From assembly GCA_016617855.1 (NCBI GenBank), contig JAECUM010016777.1, positions 16,282 through 80,281 of the forward strand: a DNA stretch of 64,000 bases. The letters run 5' to 3'. A program made the position numbers and the translations under genes. This DNA is from Megalonaias nervosa. Taxonomy: Eukaryota > Mollusca > Bivalvia > Unionida > Unionidae. The notes under the pieces are model-generated. The model was not told the origin of the DNA, did no database searches, and saw only the letters and a list, made by a program, of their open reading frames with translations. Each line of letters begins with the position of its first letter. The first letter of the stretch is position 1. Below, piece by piece: positions 1-11,888 of the stretch.

Positions 1-879
1 GAACAGTCCTTCATATTTGCCACAGTGGTTGATAGGATGTTAATACGACAGAACTCTTCTTGAACACAACTAATAGTAGTCATTAATGAATGCTACTAAA
101 TGATCATGACATTACTTAACTTACTTATGTACTTAATTTACTTATGTACTTAATTTACTTAACTTATGTACCAGTCTCATAGACTGGGTGCTCCCCACCC
201 TATCCTCATGGAGAAATAAAGTTTTCAGATTCTATATGTAGTTGTTGTTGAGCCACAACTATTATGTATACAGAGAATGAAGATTACTGAAAATGTTCTC
301 ACTGAATACAATTTGGGACATGTTGGTTGGGTTTCCCTCCCAAGTTTCATCAAATTATAAAATTTTGGCCACATTCAAGTGCACAGTAAATTTTGAAACA
401 ATTGTTTTGGGAGTTCGCAGTCTGACACAAAATTTCTCCACAACTAAAATAACTCATTATATAGTAATTACAAACATAACTTGTTAATTGCTAATTACTA
501 AAATAACTCACTACAAGGTAATACTAATACTCGACAACAATAATAATATTATAGTACAAGCATCCATAATAACAGTGAAAAAAGTCCAGCACATCAAATA
601 ACTTTAAATCTGGCGGTGATTTCCCAAGATCTTGAAAATTTTTTGTACAAGCATTTTTCATTTTGTATTATTTGAAAAGTGCCAGAAGTTGCAAGCATGT
701 GATTTTAGTTTTTCCAAGAGATAACAGTGCTATGACACACCCAGGAAAAATGTGATGTCACAATAATGATGTGATTTTGATCTGCAAAGTAAGCATTCAT
801 TTTACAAAAGCTGACTGCCTTATGCAGCCACTGATGGGATGGATTCATGCTGGCTGGGTAAGGGAGGTGGTTGATTTTT
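1..879. other. No gene recognised
   Basis: AT-rich non-coding DNA. Short direct repeats of a TTACTTATGTAC-like unit lie near 118-170. I see no coding signal on either strand. It may belong to the fucosidase gene downstream of exon 2, but no further exon is recognisable. Confidence 0.5.
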
Positions 880-1080
880 ACCGTATATACTCACTTATAA
901 GTCAGATCCAACTCAAATCTGACATCACATAATGTGCTGGCAGTTCTGGGACTATGCAGTTTGCTATGAGTAATTAGCAGAACAAACAAAACAGGGCCTG
1001 ATCTGCCAGCACATTATGCAATGGCAGATCAGAGTCTATGCTTGCAGTTGGATTCGATTTATAAACAAGTATACATGGTA
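880..1080. repeat. MITE-like repeat, copy 1
   Basis: A ~200-bp unit bounded by imperfect ~25-bp inverted repeats: ACCGTATATACTCACTTATA at the left and the complement of TATAAACAAGTATACATGGT at the right. It has internal palindromic blocks around CTGCCAGCACATTATG. Two diverged copies occur at about 4290-4492 and 7966-8133. The size, terminal inverted repeats and lack of coding capacity fit a non-autonomous DNA transposon. The target duplication is unclear (possibly TTA/TAA). Confidence 0.6.
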
Positions 1081-1745
1081 AATATAGTGTGATTTAATAT
1101 ATAGTAGGAATAAATAGAAGGTGACTCAGATCTTAATTGGGTAGAAGAGGCTGTTGTTTAAGCAAAGTGAGCATTAAGGAAAAGCACACTATACTGTACA
1201 TACTCTCACAAAATCCTGTGTGGCAAAATTGTTGGCTTGGTCTTGCAGGAAGAGAGGATGGAAGAACTCAAATAGGGAATGATAAAGGCCAACATGAATG
1301 CTCTTCTCTCTTAAGGCTGCAGCAAGGTCTCCTGTTTTAAATACAAGTAATTAAAATTACACTTCCTCCAAAATATCCCATCAGTAAGCTGATATGGATA
1401 TCTGCATTAGTATAAATGCAAATACAGCCAATGACATGTCTAGATAAATTTTTCAAATTTTTACATACAAATACTTTCATACTCTATTCTTCCTTATTTA
1501 TGTTCCATAATGTCTGTTTCAAAAAAGTATAATTTAATGGAACTAATAAAACATACTAATAATCTTTGCATTTAACTTCTATGTTACCCATAATTTTTTA
1601 CAATCCACATAATTGTTTCAAACATGTTTTTAATAAGGCAAAATTTTCACTCTTTATTACCAAAACCTCTAACATACAAAATAATAGCCTAATTTCTCCT
1701 AACAAAATGTACAGTGGTAGTAATGTCAAAAATGTTACTTCTTAC
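1081..1745. other. No gene recognised (probable fucosidase intron 2)
   Basis: AT-rich sequence following the splice donor of fucosidase exon 2 on the minus strand. I could not find exon 3 here by its expected protein motifs, so intron 2 probably continues past the left edge of the window. Confidence 0.4.
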
Positions 1746-1852
1746 CGACAAGGTCTCGTTTTGGTCCAACATCCATGGAGTTCCAGTTGAAGGACACTTT
1801 AGATGGCCAGTTACAGAAACCTTCATGATGTTTTGAAGTCAACACTACATAC
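1746..1852 (-). CDS. Alpha-L-fucosidase (GH29), coding exon 2
   Basis: A 107-bp exon found by homology to GH29 fucosidases. It lies between a minus-strand acceptor (CTCCCTAG, ending at 1853) and a donor (GGTAAGAAG, with GT at 1744-1745). Its first base completes the Arg codon left split by exon 1, and the remaining 35 codons encode the conserved segment with the motif [12 protein letters not shown]. The His pair in HHEGF is a conserved active-site feature of GH29 enzymes. The exon ends with one base of the next codon. The catalytic nucleophile and most of the enzyme lie in later exons, outside the window. The exon is intact and phase-compatible with exon 1, so the host gene looks functional. 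Confidence 0.88.
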
Positions 1853-3106
1853 CTAGGGAGAGAAAACATTTCAACACTTGACTTAATTGGAAAACGATAA
1901 CAATATCACCAACAATAGCAATGATAACAATAGCCTTTAGTGAACACTGTATCCCATTTCAACATTAAACACTAGTTGTAATCAGCTATTCCTTGAAACA
2001 GCAGATGCAGGACTCAGAGTTTGGACAAAGTATTCTGTTCAAGACTGCACAAATCAATCATGCAGCACTAAGGCTTGAACCTGTGACCCACTGGGTATGA
2101 ATAAAACACTCTAATAAGAGAAGTATTCTTTCTCAATTAAATGTTTCCACAAAATGAGATTGTAAGAAATTTAAAACTGGCATCGTATTAGAAATGCACA
2201 TACTAGCTTTGCAGCTATTGCTTCTGTTACTGCAAAATCACAAAATGACAAATTTAAAATGATCTTTCACAAGACTATCATGCTACAAATTCTATACTTG
2301 TAAGCATTCCAAGAGTTTTGTAAAGATGTACTGATTATACTTTATGCACAACTGCAGGCTTTCATGGAGACATTCAGAAGTAAAATTAATTTAGAAGTAA
2401 GACATTAATTTAGAAATAAGAGACTAAGTTAGAAGCAAGATATTAATTGTAAAGTACAGTGGTGGGTGTGCTCTTATTAGGCCACTGAAAATTTGTGCGA
2501 AAAAGGTGGCCTTGTAAGAGGTGTAGAAGAGTGGTCCATCTGTAACAGGAGGGGATAGAAAAGTCCAACATTAAACATCGGAAACTGAACCCAGTTTATT
2601 TGTCTCCCAGTCAGGCACAAATATCACTAGTGACCCAACTTCAAGGTCAAGACCAGTTTGGCTGGCTAGTTAGAACAAAAACCCTACACTCCTACCCACC
2701 CCCTTTGTTCTCTGTCCTCAAATGTCACCAAGATTCACCTCTCAGAGATGTAGAAACCAATTCTATGCTGGGCCAACAGCTACTGAGAACTGGACAGAAT
2801 CTTTTAAAATATAACAGGATGGGAAAGAAAGTCTAACAGTCGCTGCCTGGAATCAAATCTGGTCCACCTGTATAACTGTCAGACATGCATACCACTATAC
2901 CAAAAGGTCTGAGAAAGCTAGGCTGCTTAGTATGTGGTCTCATTTATCTGATCCTCAACATATCTATGGTGTTGGTTTTCTTAAGTTTCTTCTAGTTTCC
3001 TCCAGCTGTAAGACAGCACCACACAAACATCCAAACTGTAACATGACAACAAAGTGTAAAATGTGCGAGCTTATTGTACAATCAGCATAAACTAAATATA
3101 TCTGAC
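1853..3106 (-). other. Fucosidase intron 1
   Basis: Bounded on the minus strand by a donor after GGTGCAAG (GTCAGA, 3101-3106) and the acceptor CTAG at 1853-1856. The donor GTCAGA is weaker than consensus. The intron is AT-rich. Open frames at 2600-2836 and 2964-3188 look like chance or read through the exon boundary. Confidence 0.8.
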
Positions 3107-3456
3107 CTTGCACCAGCTGCTTTAAATATGTCAGCCCACTGACCAGGATTGTAGAACTCTGCCGTGAAGTCCTCTGCAAAGTCAGCATATGTGAAGTCAG
3201 GTCTGTAATTCTTTCTCATAAATTCAATGATGTCTTTGTCATGACTCTCCTGCCACTCTTCCCAAAACCAAGCTCCATGGTATGAAGGGACAGAATACAC
3301 GCCCCAGTGGAGAAAAATACCAAACTTGGCATCGTCATACCATTGGGGAAGTGGACGCGAGTCTAAGGATTTCCAGTTGGGATCATATCTTGATGCAACA
3401 GGACACACCAAGATCAAACCCAAAGCAAGAATAAATAGCTCTGTTCTAGGCTTCAT
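3107..3456 (-). CDS. Alpha-L-fucosidase (GH29), coding exon 1
   Basis: First coding exon of a secreted or lysosomal glycoside hydrolase family 29 enzyme, which removes terminal alpha-L-fucose from glycoconjugates. Translation starts at 3456. Residues 1 to about 22 form a signal peptide with a hydrophobic core ([16 protein letters not shown]), then the mature start RYDPNW. The family hallmarks [15 protein letters not shown] and [19 protein letters not shown] follow, and the exon ends at DIFKAAGA plus two bases of a split codon, 116 codons in all. The frame continues into exon 2 at 1746-1852. It is the only clear host protein-coding gene in the window and the only one without damage. No promoter motif is obvious upstream. 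Confidence 0.92.
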
Positions 3457-3699
3457 TCTGTTGGAACTGAAACAGAGAAATTGATAATGGCTTAAGATCT
3501 AACATGTTAATTTATCTATGTACAGAGTACATTCCTCTGTGAACAACACTGATCCTGATCTACTATCACATGGTGCTCTAGTACATCTGGGTCTACAATG
3601 ATCACTCTGCCCATGATTTCAAACATTATATAAAACAGGTCCATGGATCTCTTCCATTTGCTAAATTTAAATTAACGGAAAAGAATAATTTCATTTAAA
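3457..3699. other. Fucosidase 5' flank, nothing else recognised
   Basis: Presumed 5' untranslated or promoter sequence of the fucosidase gene. No clear TATA box or upstream exon was found. Confidence 0.4.
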
Positions 3700-4136
3700 G
3701 GTGTAACAAAAACTCTGGAACCAATGGTTCTCATCTGATACATTTTATTATTGTCTTACATTATAACTGGTCATAGTGCAATTCATTGGAGGATGGTCTA
3801 CATACAATTCTGTGTAGTGAAATTTCAAATAAGGATATATTCTTGGATTGTATTATTGGGTTTCAACAAAAGACCTGATACATCACTATGATACAGGCCA
3901 TCACACGCACATCAAAACTTCCTGCATTGGATTTTTTTGTTTTAGAATACTACTAAAATTTGTTCAGAACTTTAATCATTAGAACTTGTATTTGAAATTC
4001 TAGGATTATTTGGGATTTTTATTTCGCAATACCGTAGGTTCTTTTTATATTTTTCCACTTTGTATTCTGGGGAAATAAACTATTTGTTGAATTTTACAAA
4101 ACTTGTTGGTTTTTGCTTTCTTTCTGTTACACAGTT
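3700..4136 (+). repeat. Degenerate solo LTR, opposite orientation
   Basis: The stretch 4030-4136 (CCACTTTGTATTCTGG, TTGTTGAATTTTACAAAACT, ending CTGTTACACA) is the reverse complement of the start of the LTR-like copies at 5922 and 38977. Weaker similarity (ATTTGGGATTT, GAATACTACT) runs back to about 3870. I read it as an old solo LTR of the same gypsy-like superfamily. The left boundary is uncertain. Confidence 0.5.
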
Positions 4137-4289
4137 TAAAGCCATAGAGTCGTAATACAGTGTTAAGATTATTAAACATCCATGATGATCCGATTACTGC
4201 CTATCATCCTCCTAATTATAATACAACTCATTCTTTCAAGTACTATATTTGGTGCAGGTGTGTGTCCGGTGTGTGTCAGTGCCACATCA

Positions 4290-4492
4290 GTATAAAGATT
4301 ATTAAAGTGCAAACAACTGAGATCCAGATCTGATGTAATATAATGTGATTGCAGAGCAGGTTCTTTGCTATTTGTTCTACTGATTACTCCTAACAAACTG
4401 CACAGACCCAGATCTGCCTGCACATTATGTGACAGCAGATCTGGTTCTGTGCATTTTGCAGCTGAACTAATCTTATAAGCAAGTATATATGT
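4290..4492. repeat. MITE-like repeat, copy 2
   Basis: Shares with copy 1 and copy 3 the blocks CCAGATCTG, TGATTACTCCTAACAAACTGCACAG, CTGCCTGCACATTATG and a terminal TATAAGCAAGTATATATG. The ends have diverged. Confidence 0.55.
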
Positions 4493-4611
4493 ATAAAGAA
4501 AACCTGCATAATGTTCAATATCAACAACACAATATTGTAATAAAAAAGTTTACAGATAAAAACAGAATAAAAAAATTACTTGTCTAAATTCTGCAGAAGT
4601 TCAATTTACAA

Positions 4612-4908
4612 ACTTAGTGGATGTGGGAGGTCACGGGTTCGAACCCTGACCGAGTTATACCAAAGACTTTTTAAAAAATGGTACTAACAGCTGCCTCACC
4701 AGGCAGTCAGCATTAAAAGGTTAGTGTTAGGACTGGTCGGCCTGGTGTCAGGATAATGCAACTGGGTGGGACATCATGCTACATGTCTATGGCATGATAC
4801 CCCAATGTTAGACATCACTATAAACTGCCACACTGCAGACATTATAGCAATATGACTGAAAAATTGTCAAAGCTATGTTAAAATCCAAATCACACACACA
4901 CATACAAA
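4612..4908 (+). repeat. tRNA-derived SINE fragment
   Basis: Contains a polymerase III B-box-like element, GGTTCGAACCC (about 4637-4647). A conserved-looking central region (GCTGCCTCACCAGGCAGTCAGCATTAA, GACTGGTCGGCCTGGTGTCAG) follows, with a CA-rich tail near 4892-4906. This layout is typical of SINEs, and the central block resembles ones I associate with molluscan genomes. The A box is not clear, so the 5' end is probably missing. Confidence 0.55.
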
Positions 4909-5921
4909 CTTAGCCCGTGAAAGGATTCAGGTCAGAAGGCAGTCAGTTCCACTGTACCAAATGATCAAAGGAAAAAAATCGCAACAGTGAGTTACTAATT
5001 CACAACTGTGTTAATTGGCAAATAAAAAGAAGGTACATGTGTCTGGTTTGACATGATGGAAGGGTTACTGCAACTAAACCAGAGAAAATTTTGTAAAACT
5101 TGTCAAGTCTTGCATTGGCTTGCCTGTTTGCCACTGATCTCCAACCTAGGCAAACATTAGTTTAATGCCTTAATTGGGTGATTATTTGTTTTTGACACAT
5201 CTGGCAGTTCTGTGTTGAATCATTGTAACTTTTGTGCATCCTGTTACATAAATGGGTTCTAGACAGAAGAAACATGCTTCACTAGAAGCTTACCATTGTC
5301 TTGTATGCATTTCCCTCTCATGCTTTGTTTTAAGGTTGCACCAGAGGCAGCCCAGTGTATTATCTGTACTTGTGGGGAATCTGTTAATATCTCTACTCTT
5401 TGTGAGAACCTGCACTGACATATATCACTATTAAATTCTTCTACGAACTGACCAAAACAGAATATATTTGTGTCTATTTGGTAGCATGGGTCTAGAAATG
5501 AACAGGACTTGTTGCTTACCTAGATTAAATTCCATTTTCCATAGTTGTAAATCTGGAGTTTGTTACAGTCCTCTACATAACAGATGGTCAGACAAACTGC
5601 AGTGTTATCTGCAAATGTTTGACTTGAGATTATATGTTGTCAGGCAGGTCATTTATATCATTAAGAGAATAGGGCATATGACAAAGCCTTATGGAACCCA
5701 GATGTTATATGTACCTCACTGAATCAGACATGTTCAAAAACAACACTTTGCGTGTAACAATAATGATTGCCCTGATCTAGTTTCCTGTACTGTCTTGTAA
5801 CCCATCACTGATAGAATTTGAAAATGAGTTTAGTGTGGCTTACCTTAAAAATGCCTACTTGAAATTAAGAAGAATAATGCCTCTTTGATGCCTTTGTGTC
5901 AGCTTTCTGACTAGGTCTTCC

Positions 5922-6837
5922 TGTTATGATTCAAAGGTCTTAAACTAAGTAACAGAATGTGCTAACACCAACAAATTTTTGTAAAATTCAACAAGTAATT
6001 AACTTCCCTAAAATACAAAGTGAAAATTAAAAAAGAACTTACAATAATGTGAATTAAATCCCAAATTGTCCGAAAAGATTTATCACATGTCCAAATGTAA
6101 AATGCTCCTACAGAATTCCAGTAGTATTCCAAATAAGTTCCAATATTGAATGTGTTGACATGCCTGTAGTCTTGAATATGCTAATCTGCCAGTGGCCTGT
6201 AGTGTGACAATGTGCTAACAGTCTTTTGATGTATCACAACCATATAATCAAAAATGTTCTTGTCTGAAATCACTGTGATTCCAAATTAATGTTCCAGTCC
6301 AAGAATATAATAGATGTGCATTTGTATTTCCAGTGAATAATTTGAATAAATAATCCACCCAAATAGAAATACTGAACACAACAATAAGATTGATTCTGCT
6401 AAAGATGTTATTGCAAGAATGAGTAATTTCTCAAATCAAAAATATTATAAAAAAGCTGACACAAAAGTAGAACCAAGATAAGGGCCAAAAGTTTATTTCT
6501 AGAATATTCTAAGTTGCTGACAAGATAAGGTCTATTATTAAAATTATATAAAAAACATGGGAAACATCAGGTAGACCAGATTTATGATGGGGAAATTGCA
6601 ATGTCCTGGACTCAGAGTAAGATAAACATGTTACTTCCATTGATAATGATCCTAATATTTAATCCACACTGATACAGAAATATTAAATATGTATTATTTG
6701 TTTACAAAATAAAAGTTACTAGTCAGGTGCACAATAATCTTAATTTTGGACGAGGTCAAGTCCAAATTTCAATTATACATAACATATAATCATGGAGAAA
6801 AAAACAACTAACAAATGCAAAATTAAACATACATAAA
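5922..6837 (-). repeat. Solo LTR of a gypsy-like element
   Basis: Starts TGTTATGATTCAAAGG, continues with AAATTCAACAAGTAATT and TTCCCTAAAATACAAAGTGAAAAT, and ends near AAATTAAACATACATAAA. This parallels the layout and wording of the LTRs at 33095-33927 and 38977-39948. Possible target duplication: CTTCC on the left and ATTCC on the right, imperfect. No internal element genes adjoin it. Confidence 0.6.
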
Positions 6838-6918
6838 ATTCCACTAAATGAATTAGCTGTATCTCACGGGATCTTTTCCCCTCAAAATCCATATTGTATG
6901 TCCTGTCGGATATTTGAG

Positions 6919-7055
6919 TAATAATTTTTAATTTTATTTTAATTAAATTCAATAACTTTTTTAATGGAAAATTTTAATTACGTTTGCAGGCATCATAGTT
7001 TTGACCAAGAGAGGTTTAACCTATTATGTCTTCAAGATTGTCATTATAAGCTGCA
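6919..7055 (+). repeat. Direct repeat, unit 1
   Basis: About 130 bp, with the core TTTTTAATGGAAAATTTTAATTAC, CATCATAGTTTTG and ATGTCTTCAAG plus GTCATTATAAGC, recurs in the same orientation at 7493-7620 with roughly 85% identity by eye. Both sit within or beside the degraded LINE region. Their nature is unknown. Confidence 0.6.
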
Positions 7056-7492
7056 TGATGGTCTGAATAAATCTGAGGAAATGTTAAAGTTTGGTTACTT
7101 TTATCTCCCTTCTTAAACAACAGGGCTGATGATACTCCAGTCTGTTTGTATATTACTGGATTCAGTATTATATGTGCAAAGCATCTGGGCCAGCCACTCT
7201 AACAGTCTTAGCATTTTCCGAAAGTTTAAGGATGTCACTTAAGTCTATATTAATGTCTAGCATAGAAGGATATTTGCTTTGGCATTAATGTGGAATGTTT
7301 TGGATTTCAGGTCTGTCCTATGATAGTCCTACATTTAATGTAACTTGGCAGAGCTATTGCAATTTTAAAGGAGAGATGGGCATAAAGAGTGACTGAAACT
7401 GATGATTAAATACCTTGGCTTTATCACAGTTGCTTGTGTCTAACTAGTTACTATTCTTTTCCCTAAGTGGAGATATGAATTTGGAGTCTTGC

Positions 7493-7620
7493 AGTAAATT
7501 TTTAATTGAATTCAATAACATTTTTAATGGAAAATTTTAATTACATTTAAAGGTATCATAGTTTTGGCCTTGAGAGGTAATACCAAATATGTCTTCAAGG
7601 CGGTCATTATAAGCCTGCAA
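7493..7620 (+). repeat. Direct repeat, unit 2
   Basis: Second copy of the 6919-7055 repeat, about 570 bp downstream. Confidence 0.6.
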
Positions 7621-7965
7621 AATTTGTAGTTCAATAAAATACTAACATTTTAGGAAATGTTCAATTCCTTATTACTTGCAAATTTATTTTGCCCTTTGAA
7701 AAGATCTCTTTTCAGATCAACTGTTTGATTTCTTGAGTTGTCTAATGCAAGTATGTTTTTGAGTGGCGTTTCCTTAATGATGCAAGTTTAGAAATACCTT
7801 GATATTGCTCATTTCTGAATTTTTTTCTGAAGTCCCTCAACAAAAAGTCATACTCTTTGATATTTTTTAATATCCTTGGTTTCCTCTAAAGTCTTAATTT
7901 GTTCCAACTCTGCTTTCCTACAAAAATTTATAGTTCTTGATACCTTTTTTCACACATAGGACTTA

Positions 7966-8133
7966 TTGTATAAACTTGCTTATAAGTCGAGTCAAACTAC
8001 AAACAACAACAATCCTGATCTGCCATAGAATAATGTACCTGCTGATAAGGGTCTGCATTTTTTGTTCTATGGATCAGTCCTAACAAATTGCACAGACTCA
8101 GATCTGCTGGTGCATTATGCTTGCAGTAGGATG
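7966..8133. repeat. MITE-like repeat, copy 3
   Basis: Begins TTGTATAAACTTGCTTATAAGTC, the complement-like match of the right terminus of copies 1 and 2. It contains TGATCTGCCATAG, CAGTCCTAACAAATTGCACAGACTCAGATCTG and GTGCATTATG. The far terminus seems to be lost. Confidence 0.55.
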
Positions 8134-8565
8134 AACCACTGACCCACAGGAAGTAACTGGAAAGCTTTCTCACATGTCTATGTTGGTTAAGCAGACTGAG
8201 ATGAGATGTGTAAGTGATCTCTGAAGATGTCATCTTTGACCACTCGAGGCCTCCACCTTCTTTTGGACAATAGTATGCTACTAATGACCTAGAGGGACTG
8301 AACAACAAACAAGCCAGCCTTATTTCGGTTGATGTGAGTTGTTCAGCATTCTGATGAGATGATGAAGTGGGTCCTTGACAAGAATAAATGTGCCACTCCC
8401 ACTTCAGAAATTTGTCGGAAAGCATCTAAACAATTAAATGTGCTCAAATGAATTGGAAAATACCTTACAACTGAAGGAAGTCTGGCCGAGTACCACACTT
8501 TCATCATGGCAAACTTCAACTTCTGTCTCCTAACCTGATATTTCAGCAGTCTCACTAATATGAAC

Positions 8566-8860
8566 AAACTTGATAAACTCCATGAAAGAGCTCCGAGATT
8601 TGTTTTCAATGATTTCTAGAAACCTTACTTGGAACTCGATTTATCACTCTCCACATCCAAAGGATGAAGACCATAACAAATGAAGTATTCAAAATTTCCA
8701 AATAAGAACTGCCCAATGTACTTAAATATTAGAGCTAAAAAATCCTCTTATGCAGCAAAATTATGGAATTCTTTCCCCAATAATTTTCAAACACCCTCAG
8801 ATTTTAAGTTTTAAATCCCTATTAAAGACCTGGTCTGGGAGCTTACTGTGTAATTTGCTC
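8566..8860 (+). pseudogene. LINE ORF2 C-terminal remnant
   Basis: The plus-strand frame starting KLDKLHERA, with downstream SSYAAKLWNSFPNNF and a final KDLVW-like segment, matches the region after reverse transcriptase in jockey/RTE-type LINEs. It has several internal stops. It is isolated from any reverse transcriptase domain and is of a different type from the LINE at 31-33 kb. Confidence 0.6.
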
Positions 8861-10380
8861 CATATGTAAACATAAGTAAACATGCTGCTGCTGCTACCTT
8901 AATCAGCTGAATGCTTAGCATTTTAGATTCTAGCTTTCTAAATATGCTTGTAGCTACTGATGGTCTAAATGTTGGCTCGTGTCACTTACACATGGTTATG
9001 GATGGATTTTCCTCCATTTTAGAAGATACTTTTAATATTACATGCTTCAAATGCATTAACAGTTATCATATATGTGTGCTTAATATGTTTTGCATAGTTT
9101 TGTCCTTGTCCTGATATATTTCAAATCAGTATGCATTTTAATAGCATCTTAAAGATGCATTGGACAGCCATTATTTTAACCAAAGTATTTTAACACTGCA
9201 TGTAAGAACAGGATATATTGTATTCATACAAAATGACTTCCCTGCATTGAATTTTAATCAGATATTATAAACTGGAGGAAGGGGAATATCTTAAAAGTGT
9301 ATTTGCAAGCCATTATACATTTGTAATTTAACACTCCAACTGAAGCAGAATCTTTTCATGCCCCCCCCCCCATGAAACTAAATTGTTATATTACTGTTTG
9401 CAGTCTGTAAAATAGATCCAATGAATTAATGCTTCCTGTTATGAAATGTAATTCCTAATCTGTCTTTATGCAGTTGGAAGGTTGCTCCTTTCAATATGTG
9501 TATCACATGGACTCGAAAGATATTCACTATTAAGGATTTTTTTGTTTATTAAAACAAATCAAATACCTACCACAATGTCTGTGTCATATGTACTGATCGA
9601 ACTAATGCAGCGCGTTTCCAGGGCATACATACTATTATAACTCAAGGCCACGTTCTAGTTGTTTTTGCTTTCAAAGGAGGTGGGGGGGGGGAGATACGCC
9701 TACTTTCCCTTCAGCAATCCGTCCATGGAACAGACCCTGTAACAATCTCCAATGGAAACTCCACAATGAGCAACCATACCTGTAAAGCTAGATTACTAGC
9801 CACTCAAGATGAATGTTTCTCGGTGGAAAACAGCTGCAGCTCAAGTTATAACGTTGCGTTATTAGCAATATTGCAATACAAGACACTATTACCTGGTTCA
9901 GGATTGACCATTTAATTTTCAGGGGTTACAGGGAATTTCTTCCCAGCCGGATATCCTTTTTCTCTCTTTACCTCCAGGAAATTATTTTAATAAATACTAT
10001 TATGGAAGAGAGTCTCTTTGTTTCTTTCTAAATACAGTGCAAGAACATTTTTTTTTTTTTTTTTTTTTTTTAAAACCAAAATAACGGAAAATTTCTCCAA
10101 GCTGCCTCACCCTTCCAATAAAGTGTTGGTCCTTTCCAGTTTAGTTCGATTTGCAGCACCCTATGTGTACTAAGACAGCGGTCGTAGAGGGGTGATAATT
10201 AACCTGTTTAACTATCAGACATAATTTATGTGCATAACAATACGTTATATTCATTTACAAGATAAAAGAGAAAATGGTTGCAGGAATACATACTATTCTC
10301 GGTATCTGTGAGATATAATGCCGCCAACTCTTTTAGAGAGAAATACTTAGCACTCAAATGGCTCACTGAGTAATTCCGGT
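8861..10380. other. No gene recognised
   Basis: AT-rich DNA with homopolymers: an 11-base C run at 9361-9371, flanked on both sides by CATG, and a 24-base T run at 10048-10071. Short frames here show no similarity I recognise. Confidence 0.5.
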
Positions 10381-10619
10381 TAGGCGAATGCGTATTGACA
10401 AGCTAATTATTGACGCGGAAATCAAATACTTATCCCTGTATTGGGGGTGGGGTGAGTGGGTTTGCGTGTGTGGTTTTGTTGGCTTTTCACGCCATACATG
10501 CTGGGTTAGTATATTTGGTGGAGGAAAAACAACTTACTTATCATGGGATGCTACTGGCAATCCTTGTCAGATACCATATGTAATGTGTGACATTTTACGG
10601 GAATTAACATTACGTCGAA

Positions 10620-11150
10620 GGTTGCAATTAAGCGACACATTGGGTACGCACGGGAAATCCTACATGAGGCTACGTTGTTATTATTGTTATATGTTTGACC
10701 TCATAAGGGATTTACGTAGTTACAGTGAGGTAAACACAATAAGGGGCAGTCCGGGTACATACGGGAAGTCCTATGTCAAAACGGTAAATAGGTTTAACAT
10801 AAAGCCATACTTGCGGTACGAACGGGAAATCATATGCTAACAGTTTTTTGTTGTAGGCCGTTTCCATATTGAGAAAAGTAGTGAACACACTTTTGATACT
10901 ATCCCACACATACATTTTGATTACTATCCAGCACACAATTTTGATATACTATCGAGAACACAATGCAGTATGATGTCCAATACATACATTTTGGTATACA
11001 AACACACTGTTTTATTATTATCCAACACATACCTTTTTATATACTATATAACACGTACCTTTTCTAGCAAGCAATTCTGATTACTACTCCATGCATACTA
11101 TCTAACAGTCCATATGTAGTGACTAAAACACTATAACTACTATCCAACGA
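10620..11150. repeat. Two adjoining degenerate tandem repeats
   Basis: From 10620 to 10840 a GGTACGnACGGGAAATCCTA-like unit recurs three times (about 10640, 10753 and 10813). From 10895 to 11140 a unit like CTATCCAACACATACATTTTGA recurs irregularly. The 150-residue frame at 10388-10840 spans the first repeat and has no convincing protein features, so I do not call it a gene. Confidence 0.5.
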
Positions 11151-11600
11151 AAAGGGTAGGAGTGTTTATACATATTCTGTACTTAACAAACAAACACACT
11201 ATCTCACACAAGCAAGACAAGGTAGGAAGTGTTTATGGACACAATATATCCACAAACATAAGAGATGGGTAAAGGTTTTTAAGTTTTAGCTGGATTGTGA
11301 ACATAGATATAGACATAAACATGAAAAACATACCAAAAATGGCAATAATCTCGAATAGGATCTTTCTTTTCAAGAGGTATGAGTGGTTTGGTATTGTGCT
11401 GGACTACTTAATTTTTTTTATTTCCAGGATATTTGCACTTCCTGGGACCGACTTCACAACAATTACGTATCTGGTCGAAGTACTCAGTCCTAAGGTGGAC
11501 GGAGTCAATGAGCCCAATCTACCAATCTTCTTTCTTCATCTCTTCCGGGATCTAGTCATTATTGCCACCCCACCCCTTTTGTCTAATTTTTCTTAGACCC

Positions 11601-11888
11601 TCATCTAGTTTTCATAAAGGCGCGGGAATTTCCTCTTTTGCTCCCTCGTTCTCGCTCTCGTTCCTTTGCCCTCTTATCCTTCGTCCATGCTGCCTCTATC
11701 TTCTCCATTTCTTCGACCATCATTTCTCGGATGAGCCCATTTTCTGATTTTAAAGAGCCCATCTCCCTCTTCAGGCGACGCCTGCGGGGACGAACCTTTA
11801 ATTCTTCCACCAGGTTCTGGAGGTTTTCTACTCTTTCTAACAATCCTATAGCTGTGCTGAGCGTTCCCTCTTTATAGTGTTCTGCCAT
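11601..11888 (-). CDS. Hypothetical 95-residue charged protein
   Basis: An open frame from ATG at 11888. It has a predicted coiled-coil-like heptad stretch early (residues about 10-35, ending LVEELKVR), an Arg/Lys block (RPRRRRLKRE) and a long Glu/Lys/Arg-rich C-terminal helix (KRAKERERERGSKRG). I recognise no family. The opposite strand is also open (Arg/Ser/Phe-rich), so composition could explain the frame. It lies in repeat-rich DNA and could be a relic of an unknown mobile element. Confidence 0.25.
   Translation of the reverse strand: MAEHYKEGTLSTAIGLLERVENLQNLVEELKVRPRRRRLKREMGSLKSENGLIREMMVEEMEKIEAAWTKDKRAKERERERGSKRGNSRAFMKTR

Larger units (their letters stand above)
5250..7420 (-). 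pseudogene. Degraded LINE reverse transcriptase, interrupted by a solo LTR
   Basis: Minus-strand translation shows scattered non-LTR reverse transcriptase motifs. Around 7100-7140 there is a segment like ALLFKKGDKSN. Around 5640-5690 a broken block like YINDLPDN follows a decayed fingers/palm region, and Trp/Lys-rich thumb-like sequence continues toward 5250. Stops and frame changes are frequent. The solo LTR at 5922-6837 sits inside it. This is an old jockey/CR1-type LINE remnant with no intact frame. Confidence 0.5.

Noticed and set aside
8343..8609. 88-residue minus-strand frame beside the LINE remnant
   Set aside because: Antisense to the recognisable plus-strand LINE segment and without its own motifs.
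10388..10840. 150-residue open frame
   Set aside because: It spans a degenerate tandem repeat and has low-complexity, Trp/Gly-rich sequence with no family resemblance.
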